Source: Flavobacterium sp. (GTDB lineage: Bacteria; Bacteroidota; Bacteroidia; Flavobacteriales; Flavobacteriaceae). Taken from it: 64,000 nucleotides of DNA. The stretch is taken from the NCBI RefSeq assembly GCF_017744675.1, contig NZ_JAGIAV010000001.1:990151-1054150 (forward strand). The letters are read 5' to 3'. The position numbers and the translations under genes are program-made. Under the pieces are notes generated by a model. The model had not been told where the DNA came from. It searched no databases and saw only the letters and a list, made by a program, of their open reading frames with translations. Every line of letters begins with the position of its first letter. The first letter of the stretch is position 1. Positions 1 to 7,162 of the stretch are shown one piece after another.

Positions 1-243
1 TCGCCTAAACGATTATTTGGAATGATGATGGGATTGTGGTTCTTGTCAAGTGCATTTGGCCAGTTTGCTGCAGGAAAATTGGGAGCTGAAATATCTGATG
101 CCAATACGGGAACAACTTTGATGTCTAAACTTATTGCCTATACTGACGGATATTATCAATTGGCATTGTATTCTCTAATCGCAGGTGTTGTTTTAATTGT
201 TTTAACTCCAGTAATTAGAAAATTAATGCAAGAAGTTAAATAA
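1..243 (+). CDS. POT/PTR family peptide transporter, C-terminal fragment
   Basis: Only the last 80 codons lie in the window; the reading frame is open from base 1. The fragment shows two hydrophobic segments, one near MGLWFLSSAFGQFAAG and one near LALYSLIAGVVLIVLTPVI, and ends in a short basic cytoplasmic tail. The pattern of a small-residue-rich helix, a loop, and a last helix ending in a basic tail matches the C terminus of proton-dependent oligopeptide transporters, which import di- and tripeptides across the inner membrane. The family call is inferred from this tail alone, so the substrate is unknown. It is followed by a 46-base gap and then the first thioredoxin gene. Confidence 0.6.
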   Translation, partial: SPKRLFGMMMGLWFLSSAFGQFAAGKLGAEISDANTGTTLMSKLIAYTDGYYQLALYSLIAGVVLIVLTPVIRKLMQEVK

Positions 244-248
244 TTACA

Positions 249-274
249 TTGTAATCACATTTTGCATAAATTTG
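249..274 (+). promoter_or_regulatory. possible promoter for the first thioredoxin gene
   Basis: TAAATTTG at 267-274 fits the flavobacterial -7 box TANNTTTG. A TTG lies at 249-251, but the 15-base spacing is shorter than usual. The implied leader is very short (under 10 bases), so this is a weak call. Confidence 0.25.
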
Positions 275-289
275 TATAAAATTTCCATT

Positions 290-757
290 ATGAAAAAAAT
301 AGTACTTATTGCTTTGTTTTTAATTGGTGCCACTAATCTTCAAGCGCAAGAATTAAAATGGTATACAGATGTTAGAGAAGCAATTACTGTAAGTAATAAA
401 GAACAAAAGCCAATGCTAATGTTTTTTACGGGCAGTGATTGGTGTGGTTGGTGTATTCGTTTGCAAAATGAAGTTTTAAAGACTGCTGAGTTTAAAAAAT
501 GGGCTACAGATAATGTGGTTTTAGTTGAATTAGATTATCCTAGAGCTGTAGCACAGACTCCAGAAATTAAAAATCAAAATAACGAATTGCAACAAGCTTT
601 CGGTATTCAAGGATTTCCAACGGTTTATTTTACAAGTGCCGAAACAAAAGATGGAAGAGTCAATTTTAAAGGACTCGGAAAAACTGGATATGTAGCCGGC
701 GGACCATCTGCTTGGTTGACTGTTGCAGAAGGAATAGTGCATCCGAAAAAATTATAA
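290..757 (+). CDS. exported thioredoxin-fold protein with CGWC active site
   Basis: A 155-residue protein with a cleavable signal peptide (MKKIVLIALFLIGATNLQAQ, cut after about residue 18-20), so it acts in the periplasm. The active site is WCGWC with cysteines 52 and 55. The cis-proline segment GFPTVYF follows about 55 residues later. This is the DUF255/thioredoxin_7-like form common in Bacteroidota, expected to be a disulfide reductase or isomerase of unknown substrate. The open frame extends to a TTG at 272, but the ATG at 290 begins a normal signal peptide. It is the first of three tandem paralogues and the only one with a redox-active CxxC. A strong terminator follows at 778. Confidence 0.85.
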   Translation: MKKIVLIALFLIGATNLQAQELKWYTDVREAITVSNKEQKPMLMFFTGSDWCGWCIRLQNEVLKTAEFKKWATDNVVLVELDYPRAVAQTPEIKNQNNELQQAFGIQGFPTVYFTSAETKDGRVNFKGLGKTGYVAGGPSAWLTVAEGIVHPKKL

Positions 758-777
758 TAGTTTAATACAAAATAATG

Positions 778-812
778 AAAAGGTCTCTTACACTGTAAGA
801 GACCTTTTTTTA
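778..812 (+). terminator. rho-independent terminator after the first thioredoxin gene
   Basis: A perfect 14-bp stem (778-791 with 795-808) closes a 3-base loop and runs into a T tract. It makes the first thioredoxin gene its own transcription unit. Confidence 0.85.
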
Positions 813-971
813 TTTAGTAGGAAAAATTCTTAAAAATAATTCTAGTAATTGAGTATTTGGTATTTTATTATATGTAAAAAAACATATCCTGTATTTTTTG
901 TGCCAATAAAATTTGGATAACTAAAATATAATGTTAATTTCGTCTTGCTAATCTAACCAAAACCAATTTAT

Positions 972-1427
972 ATGACTAAAAAATTACTTATCCTACTGTT
1001 TTTTTTAGGTTCATTTATGACGCAAGCACAAAATAATCTAGCATGGAGAACAAACATGACAGATGCTATTGCGATAAGTAACGACCAGAAAAAACCAATG
1101 TTGATTTTATTCACTGCCTCAGGTGTACCAGAAAATCTTCAAAATGAAATCTTTAAAACGCCCGATTTTGCTGTTTGGTCACGTGATAATGTGGTCTTAG
1201 TAAAATTAGATTTGTCTGATATGAATGCTTCGGATAGTGACCGCGAACAAAATGTGAAATTGAAAAATGCATTTGGAGTTCAAGATCTTCCAGAAGTATG
1301 CTTTGCAATGGCATCGGTAAGAAAAAACAAAACCACATTTAGTGCTTTAGGTAAACTAGCCTACAAGCCTGGAGGGGCAAAAGCATGGATTGCAGAATCA
1401 AATGCAATTTTGCATCCATCAGAATAA
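972..1427 (+). CDS. exported thioredoxin-like protein lacking the CxxC active site
   Basis: A 151-residue protein with a signal peptide ending near MTQAQ. It aligns over its whole length with the neighbouring CGWC protein (AWRTNMTDAIAISNDQKKPML resembles KWYTDVREAITVSNKEQKPML), but the active-site segment is shortened by three residues and reads FTASGVPENLQ. It therefore has neither redox cysteine. The cis-proline is retained in LPEVCF and is followed two residues later by a cysteine absent from the first paralogue. It cannot do classical dithiol chemistry. A binding or structural role, or single-cysteine chemistry, is possible. It has its own terminator at 1467. Confidence 0.75.
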   Translation: MTKKLLILLFFLGSFMTQAQNNLAWRTNMTDAIAISNDQKKPMLILFTASGVPENLQNEIFKTPDFAVWSRDNVVLVKLDLSDMNASDSDREQNVKLKNAFGVQDLPEVCFAMASVRKNKTTFSALGKLAYKPGGAKAWIAESNAILHPSE

Positions 1428-1466
1428 TAAACGATTTCATTCGACTTTTATTTTAATTTTTTTTAG

Positions 1467-1497
1467 TCCCCTTCTGTTTTGCAAAAGGGGATTTTTT
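1467..1497 (+). terminator. rho-independent terminator after the second thioredoxin-like gene
   Basis: A TCCCCTT/AAGGGGA stem (1467-1473 with 1485-1491) is followed by a T run. The 190 bases beyond it, up to the next gene, are AT-rich and show no further feature. Confidence 0.75.
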
Positions 1498-1689
1498 TAT
1501 TCTAAAAAACAAACACCAAGAATTTGATTATTTTCAGTAGTGTTTATTTAACATTTATTAAAAAATAAGCTATTTATTGTCAATTTGATTTTAATGCTTA
1601 GAAGTTGGTTTTTAATCTCTTAAATTCTTCATCGGATTCTATTTTTATATTATTTTAGTTTTTATTAACATAACCCAAACTAAAATTAT

Positions 1690-2139
1690 ATGCCGAAAAA
1701 ACTACTTATCCTACTATTGCTTTTAAGTCCATTTTGTATGAATTCTCAAAATATAATATGGAAAACAGATATTAATGATGCTGTAGCTGTGAGCGCAGAA
1801 AAGAGAAAGCCATTACTGATTTTTTTTACTGGACAAGGTGCAAGCCCTCAATTACAGAATGAAATTTTTTCTACTCGTGATTTCGAAGAATGGTCACGCA
1901 AAAATGTTATTTTGGTCAAGCTTGATCTGTCAGATCCTACTATTCCAGACGCAACTAAGGAACAAAATTTACTATTAAAAAATGCTTTTGGCATTGAAGA
2001 AATTCCGCAAGTGTGTTTTTCTGAAGTCACCAGCCGAAAAGGGAAAACCAATTTTAATAAACTAGGCCTTATTGGCTATAAAGAATCTGGTGTTAAATCA
2101 TGGATTTCAGAATCCGATTCGATTTTAAACCCAGAATAA
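1690..2139 (+). CDS. exported thioredoxin-like protein lacking the CxxC active site (third copy)
   Basis: A 149-residue exported protein (signal peptide through about LLSPFCMNSQ) and closest relative of the gene just upstream. The active-site region reads FTGQGASPQLQ with the same three-residue deletion and no cysteine. The cis-proline segment is IPQVCF, sharing the extra cysteine with the second copy. The first coding bases of copies two and three are nearly identical (the ACTTATCCTACT block), suggesting a recent tandem duplication. The gene converges on comEC with a 2-base gap, and its terminator hairpin overlaps the last codons of comEC on the other strand. Confidence 0.75.
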   Translation: MPKKLLILLLLLSPFCMNSQNIIWKTDINDAVAVSAEKRKPLLIFFTGQGASPQLQNEIFSTRDFEEWSRKNVILVKLDLSDPTIPDATKEQNLLLKNAFGIEEIPQVCFSEVTSRKGKTNFNKLGLIGYKESGVKSWISESDSILNPE

Positions 2140-2141
2140 AA

Positions 2142-4166
2142 CTATAATCTATAATATCCCTTTTCTTTTGTTGAATGAAAAGGGATATTTTTTTTGAGAC
2201 AGCTATTCTTCCAATATTTCAGGATTGAGTTTGAATTTGATGCATCAGCAATTACAATTTTGGGCTGAAGATTTTGAATCAATCGTTCCAAATTTATTTT
2301 TGGGCTTTGAGTAAGAATTAAAATGTCAGGTTTGATTTTTTCTGAAAAACTTTTGGTACTGTCGATTATCAAAATTTTGGCCTTTTTGAAATAAAGCACA
2401 TTTTTAACCTCTTTAATTTTAGATAACGCAATTGAATTTCCGACGAGATACGAATTTACATTTCTATTATTTTTAATCATGTTATCTCTCGTAAATAGGA
2501 CTAGATTTTTTCCTGAACGCTCAGAAACAAGTGTGTTGTTTTTTTCGTTGTAAACAATTAATTCTTCTTCGTTTTCCGTTTTGATTTTGGTTAAAATAAA
2601 AGAAAGCTGAATCATTATAATGGATGCAAAAACAAACAGCAGTTTATGAAAACTCGGTTTTTTAATCCAAACAATGAACCCAATAATAAAGAATGAAAAT
2701 GCCCATAAATGATACAAATTAAAACTGATGTCGCGAATGACACATGAGTCTACAGAAGCAACAGCATGAATCATGAAGTTTAGGAGATAAATGCTTTTCT
2801 CAAAAACCACGGTCACAAATAGTGGCGGACTGGTAAAAATGGCAAAAATCATAACCACAATTCCAGCAATCATAATGAAAGATAAAATGGGAAGTATGAT
2901 GATGTTGGTGACAAAAAATAAGCCTGGAAATTGATGGAAATAGTACAGGCATAAAGGTAAAGTACCAATTTGTGCGGCGAAAGAAACCGTTAAGGCTTCC
3001 CAAATGTAAATTATTAATTTGTTCTTTGGTTTGTAAATGTTCTTCAAAATAGGCTGTAGCCAAAGAATGAAAAACAATGCGATATAGCTTAATTGAAAAC
3101 CAACATCAAACAAGAAATAGGGTTCAAAAAGTAATATCAGTAAAACTGAAACTAGCAAAGTATGATAAATATTTCCATTTCGACGTAAATGATTTCCAAT
3201 TGCAAGAAAAGAAAACATCACGACAGACCTCAGAACTGAAGGAGATAAACCAGAAATAATGGCAAAACCAGCTAAAGAAACAAGAATTGAGGCTAGTTTA
3301 AAGAACGAGCCCTTTTTGGTGTTCGGAATTGGTTTGAGGATAAAGGTGATAAAAAGCATTATAAACCCAACATGAAGCCCTGAAACAGATAAGATATGTG
3401 TAGCTCCAGAATATTGGTAATCTTGGATTATTTCTTGCGAAATCTCCTGTTGCTGGCCCAAAATTAATGCCAATGCGACATTCATTTCATCTGGATTGAA
3501 TTTTGATTTTTCGAGATTACGGATTATTCTAGAATGCAGTTTGGCGCAATAATACCAGATGTCTTTTTGGATGGTTTTGCTAACCAGAATTTCTTTTTTC
3601 TGGCAATAAATCTGGGCGTAGATTTGTTTATCGGCCAAATATCTGCTGTAATCAAACTGATTCGGATTTTTGCTTGGCTTGTTTTGCTGTAAAACCGTTT
3701 GCAGTTTAATGCTATTTCCTATGATCAGTTGGTTGTTGCTGCTGTCTTTCTGAACGTTTACAATTACTTTTCCTGAATAAGGTTTTCTAGAGATTGTTTT
3801 TACAAGTCCAATATATCGATCGCTATAATCGTTGCTCTTTAATTTTTCCCGTAGAATTAAAGTTATCGTCTGTTTACTTTCAAATGCCGCTTTGCAATGT
3901 GTATAGTGATCCTTTTGAAGACTTTCTGTGTGGCTTAAAAGCGTAAAAGTTCCAATGCAAAAGGATAGAACACAAGTTGAAATTCCAAATAGGATAGAGT
4001 TCCTATTGCGTTTAAAAGTCCAAAAGAAAACTCCACAAAATACGATGAAGCTAAGCAAAAGGGAAAAAGTAACTATTGAAATAGGAAAATGAAGATAGTA
4101 CGAAGCAATAATGCCAAGTATAAAGGCAATTGCAATTTTTACTAACGGAAAATCTAATACTTTCAT
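2142..4166 (-). CDS. comEC: ComEC/Rec2 family DNA uptake membrane protein
   Basis: A 674-residue polytopic membrane protein. The N terminus has a hydrophobic hairpin, then an extracytoplasmic DUF4131/OB-like region (about 90-200). The competence domain follows, with the family signature ATHILSVSGLHVGF near residue 260 and about eight more membrane segments to about residue 520. ComEC forms the inner-membrane channel that passes single-stranded DNA during transformation. In many bacteria a metallo-beta-lactamase domain with HxHxDH follows. Here the last 150 residues (about 525-674) keep a short beta-lactamase-like stretch (KPDILILTQSPKI, then IVIADASNSN) but have no metal-binding His/Asp cluster. 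The start ATG lies at the beginning of the hydrophobic N terminus. Confidence 0.85.
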   Translation of the reverse strand: MKVLDFPLVKIAIAFILGIIASYYLHFPISIVTFSLLLSFIVFCGVFFWTFKRNRNSILFGISTCVLSFCIGTFTLLSHTESLQKDHYTHCKAAFESKQTITLILREKLKSNDYSDRYIGLVKTISRKPYSGKVIVNVQKDSSNNQLIIGNSIKLQTVLQQNKPSKNPNQFDYSRYLADKQIYAQIYCQKKEILVSKTIQKDIWYYCAKLHSRIIRNLEKSKFNPDEMNVALALILGQQQEISQEIIQDYQYSGATHILSVSGLHVGFIMLFITFILKPIPNTKKGSFFKLASILVSLAGFAIISGLSPSVLRSVVMFSFLAIGNHLRRNGNIYHTLLVSVLLILLFEPYFLFDVGFQLSYIALFFILWLQPILKNIYKPKNKLIIYIWEALTVSFAAQIGTLPLCLYYFHQFPGLFFVTNIIILPILSFIMIAGIVVMIFAIFTSPPLFVTVVFEKSIYLLNFMIHAVASVDSCVIRDISFNLYHLWAFSFFIIGFIVWIKKPSFHKLLFVFASIIMIQLSFILTKIKTENEEELIVYNEKNNTLVSERSGKNLVLFTRDNMIKNNRNVNSYLVGNSIALSKIKEVKNVLYFKKAKILIIDSTKSFSEKIKPDILILTQSPKINLERLIQNLQPKIVIADASNSNSILKYWKNSCLKKNIPFHSTKEKGYYRL
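2154..2192 (+). terminator. terminator overlapping the comEC 3' end
   Basis: A perfect 12-bp stem (2154-2165 with 2177-2188) is followed by T8. It terminates the third thioredoxin-like gene while lying inside the last codons of comEC, read antisense. Confidence 0.8.
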
Positions 4167-4218
4167 GATTTAAAAGTATTAAATATTTGTAAGAAAAATA
4201 ATAAAAAAAATATTTTTT

Positions 4219-4716
4219 TTAAGGAAGAACCCGATTTACCTGCTCAAAAGAGTTTTTATAATAAGGTTCTTTTGTAGAAGAAACGATAACACCTTTGGAT
4301 GTGGAAGAATGTACAAATTTGATTTCATCAGAATTGACTTCTGTAATTAATCCGACATGGTTAATTTGTCTGCTTTTGTTGGTTTTAAAGAAAATTAAAT
4401 CGCCTTTTCGAGCATCATTTAGCGGAATGACTTTTCCTATTTTTGCCTGATCGTAGGAACTTCTCGGAAGTTGAATATTTTCACTTTCAAAAGTGGTATA
4501 AACAAGTCCAGAACAATCAAATCCGTTTTTTGTAGTTCCTCCTGCTTTGTAGCGAACGCCAATATTATCAGTTGCTTTTTCGATTAAATTATTAACCAAA
4601 GCTCTGTTTTCTTTTTTAGACTCGTTTTTTGATTCACTTTTTGATACCGCTGTTGAAGTCGATTTACAAGAAGTAAAAGCAATTGCCAAAAGCAGAAAAA
4701 GGATTATTCTTTTCAA
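4219..4716 (-). CDS. C40 (NlpC/P60) peptidase lipoprotein
   Basis: A lipoprotein (MKRIILFLLLAIAFTSC, lipidation at the Cys) with a Ser/Lys-rich linker and then an NlpC/P60 domain. The catalytic Cys lies in NGFDCSGLV, the His in INHVGLI, and a polar third residue is likely in FVHSS. Family members cut the stem peptide of peptidoglycan. No in-frame ATG exists: the frame opens directly after the lpxB stop codon (TAA-TTG-ATT-TTG). I take the second TTG (4716), which begins the natural lipoprotein signal; the TTG at 4722 is the alternative. Both genes share a frame, so the lpxB stop is all that separates them. Confidence 0.85.
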   Translation of the reverse strand: MKRIILFLLLAIAFTSCKSTSTAVSKSESKNESKKENRALVNNLIEKATDNIGVRYKAGGTTKNGFDCSGLVYTTFESENIQLPRSSYDQAKIGKVIPLNDARKGDLIFFKTNKSRQINHVGLITEVNSDEIKFVHSSTSKGVIVSSTKEPYYKNSFEQVNRVLP

Positions 4717-4722
4717 AATCAA

Positions 4723-5844
4723 TTAATTATTTTGTTTCAAATCGGCAACAATGAGTTTTGCTGTGTTTTTACTCGCGCCAACTCCGCCTAATTTTTGTTC
4801 TAATATATCGTAATTATGCAGTACTTTATTGCGATAGTCAGGCTCTAATAATTTTTGAAGTTCTTCTTTAATTCGTTTTTTATTGCAATCTCCCTGAATT
4901 AATTCGGTTACAACTTCCTGATCCATAATTAAATTAACAAGAGAAATGTATTTTAAAGTGATAATGCGTTTTGCAATCTGATACGAAACTTCGCTTCCTT
5001 TATAACAAACTACTTCAGGCACTTTAAAAAGTGCAGTTTCAAGAGTTGCAGTTCCAGAAGTCACTAAAGCTGCTGTCGAAGAACGAAGCAAGTCGTATGT
5101 TTTGTTCGAAACAAATGCGATGTTTTTATTTTTTAAGAACTGCTGATAAAATTCGTATTCCTGACTTGGCGCGCCTGCAATTACAAATTCATAATCTTGA
5201 AAATCATCCACAACGCTAAGCATCACGCTAAGCATTTTGGTGATTTCTTGTTTGCGGCTACCTGGCAGAACGGCAATAATTGGTTTTTCACCTAAATTAT
5301 TTTCTTTTCTAAATGAAGCTTCGTCAAAAGCAGGCTGATTCTGAATAGCATCAATAAGCGGATGCCCAACAAAATCGACAGGAAAGTGATGTTTGTCTTC
5401 GTAAAAGCTTTTCTCGAAAGGCAAAATAACATACATCTTATCAACATCTTGTTTAATTGCTTTGATTCGGTTTTCTTTCCAAGCCCAAATTTGCGGAGAA
5501 ATATAATAATGGGTTTTGTAGTTTAATGCTTTTGCCCATTTTGCAATTCGCATATTAAAACCAGGATAATCAATAAAAATAATCACGTCTGGTTTAAACT
5601 CAGAAATGTCTTTTTTACAGATTTTAATATTATTTAAAATGGTATTTAAATTAAAAATCACTTCGATAAAGCCCATAAAAGCCAGATCTCGATAGTGCTT
5701 TACAAGAGTTCCGCCCACTTTTTGCATTAAATCGCCACCCCAAAATCTAATTTCTGCTTCTGGATCTTCAACATATAATGCTTTCATTAAATTGGAACCA
5801 TGCAAATCTCCTGAGGCTTCTCCTGCAATGATATAATACTTCAT
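4723..5844 (-). CDS. lpxB: lipid-A-disaccharide synthase
   Basis: A 373-residue GT19 glycosyltransferase of normal length. It begins MKYYIIAGEASGDLHG, the family hallmark, and carries VILPFEKSFYE and LPGSRKQEI in the nucleotide-sugar half. LpxB joins UDP-2,3-diacylglucosamine and lipid X to give the lipid A disaccharide at the inner face of the inner membrane. The next gene downstream starts at its stop codon, so the two are probably co-transcribed. The other lpx genes are not in the window. Confidence 0.95.
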   Translation of the reverse strand: MKYYIIAGEASGDLHGSNLMKALYVEDPEAEIRFWGGDLMQKVGGTLVKHYRDLAFMGFIEVIFNLNTILNNIKICKKDISEFKPDVIIFIDYPGFNMRIAKWAKALNYKTHYYISPQIWAWKENRIKAIKQDVDKMYVILPFEKSFYEDKHHFPVDFVGHPLIDAIQNQPAFDEASFRKENNLGEKPIIAVLPGSRKQEITKMLSVMLSVVDDFQDYEFVIAGAPSQEYEFYQQFLKNKNIAFVSNKTYDLLRSSTAALVTSGTATLETALFKVPEVVCYKGSEVSYQIAKRIITLKYISLVNLIMDQEVVTELIQGDCNKKRIKEELQKLLEPDYRNKVLHNYDILEQKLGGVGASKNTAKLIVADLKQNN

Positions 5845-5895
5845 GTTGGTTTTTTTGTAAATGTGCTAAAATTGTAATTCTGAACGGTAACTTAG

Positions 5896-5903
5896 CAAAG
5901 ATA
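5896..5903 (-). promoter_or_regulatory. candidate -7 box for lpxB
   Basis: TATCTTTG on the minus strand matches TANNTTTG about 50 bases before the lpxB ATG. No TTG sits at the ideal upstream distance. Confidence 0.3.
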
Positions 5904-5907
5904 AGAT

Positions 5908-6177
5908 TTAAATAACTAATGTCGAAATTGCCAGTACAATCACGGCTAAAATTACGCCACGAGCCATATATTCTTTGTTTCTTTTTAGTAAAATTGCAAA
6001 CACGGCAAGATCTAAAAGTGTTCCAAGAGTGATTATTTTTCCAAGATATCCATGTTCTCTAATCATTTGAAATCCTGACGAAATATCAAATGTTGTAAAA
6101 AAAGTGATGAACAAATAGCTTCCTAAAAGAGCCGTAAAAATTCCGATTATAAAACCAATTAGTATTTCTTTAGTCAT
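5908..6177 (-). CDS. small three-helix membrane protein of unknown function
   Basis: An 89-residue protein with three hydrophobic segments: about 5-28, 48-64 and 70-89. A polar loop (SGFQMIREHGYLGK) separates the first two. I do not recognise a domain. Its ATG overlaps the end of surE by 8 bases, so it is translationally linked to surE and lies between surE and lpxB on the same strand. There is no signal peptide separate from the first helix and no catalytic motif. Confidence 0.7.
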   Translation of the reverse strand: MTKEILIGFIIGIFTALLGSYLFITFFTTFDISSGFQMIREHGYLGKIITLGTLLDLAVFAILLKRNKEYMARGVILAVIVLAISTLVI

Positions 6178-6949
6178 TTAATTTCCAAGTGTTAAGTTGC
6201 TGAATAGAGTGGTGGGCAGTCAAATCAAATTGTACTGGAACTACAGAAATGTATCCGTTTGCCAAAGCCCATTCGTCGGTATCTTCGCCTTTATCTTCGT
6301 TTACAAATTTTCCGGCAAGCCAGTAATAATCTTTCCCAAAAGGAGTTTGTCTTTTATCAAATTTCTGTGCGTAGTACGCTTTCGCTTGACGACAAACTTT
6401 AATGCCTTTTATTTCAGATTCTTTCAATTTAGGGAAATTCACGTTTAAAACCACTCCGGGAGGCAGTTTATTAGCCAAGGTTTCTAAAGTTATTTTCTTT
6501 ACGAAAGATTTTATAGGTTCAAAATCAGCATTCCAGTCAAAATCTAAAAGAGAAAATCCAATTGCCTGAATGCCTTCAATTCCAGCTTCTACGGCTGCAC
6601 TCATGGTGCCAGAATAGATGACGTTGATAGAAGAATTTGAACCATGATTTATTCCAGAAACGCATAAATCGGGTTTACGTTTTAAAATTTCGTTTACTGC
6701 CAGTTTTACACAGTCTACAGGAGTTCCAGAGCAGCTGTATTCTGCAATTGCGTCATTGTCTTTGGAAATTTTGTCAATAAATAAGGTGTTGTTGACAGTT
6801 ATGGCATGTCCCATGGCACTTTGCGGTTTATCTGGTGCAACGACAATCACATCGCCAATCGTTTCCATAACGCTAATAAGGGCTCTAATTCCGGGAGCCA
6901 AAATTCCATCATCGTTAGTCACTAATATTAGTGGTTTTTCCGCTTTCAT
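6170..6949 (-). CDS. surE: 5'/3'-nucleotidase SurE
   Basis: A 259-residue SurE-family metal-dependent nucleotidase. The metal-binding NDDG motif lies near residue 12 in LVTNDDGILAPGI. The other signature segments are present: VAPDKPQSAMGHAIT, SGTPVDCVKLA and SGINHGSNSS. SurE dephosphorylates nucleoside monophosphates and is associated with stationary-phase survival. It is the first gene of a minus-strand group (surE, small membrane protein, then lpxB and the C40 lipoprotein), although lpxB may have its own promoter. Confidence 0.95.
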   Translation of the reverse strand: MKAEKPLILVTNDDGILAPGIRALISVMETIGDVIVVAPDKPQSAMGHAITVNNTLFIDKISKDNDAIAEYSCSGTPVDCVKLAVNEILKRKPDLCVSGINHGSNSSINVIYSGTMSAAVEAGIEGIQAIGFSLLDFDWNADFEPIKSFVKKITLETLANKLPPGVVLNVNFPKLKESEIKGIKVCRQAKAYYAQKFDKRQTPFGKDYYWLAGKFVNEDKGEDTDEWALANGYISVVPVQFDLTAHHSIQQLNTWKLND

Positions 6950-6995
6950 TTAATAAAAATTATGTGTAGTTTTAACAATTGTAAGATTTTAAAAA

Positions 6996-7031
6996 CAAAT
7001 TTAGTCGCATATTCTTTGGGATAAGTCACAA
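6996..7031 (-). promoter_or_regulatory. candidate surE promoter
   Basis: On the minus strand TAAATTTG (7003-6996) matches the -7 consensus. A TTG lies at 7031-7029, with a slightly long spacer of 25. The predicted leader is about 40 bases. Confidence 0.35.
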
Positions 7032-7068
7032 AAAAAGCAAAATTTGTCAACTAAGGTAAAGAACTTTT

Positions 7069-7096
7069 TTGCGAATTAAACATTTTTATATCTTTA
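7069..7096 (+). promoter_or_regulatory. candidate promoter for the Prc-type protease
   Basis: TTG at 7069-7071, a 17-base spacer, and TATCTTTA at 7089-7096 (seven of eight consensus bases). The transcript would start near 7103, leaving a leader of about 60 bases. Confidence 0.45.
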
Positions 7097-7162
7097 ACAA
7101 AAAATTATCGTGACGTTAGCTCTCGTGGCATAGTTTTTAACGTAACTTAGATAAAAAAATTG

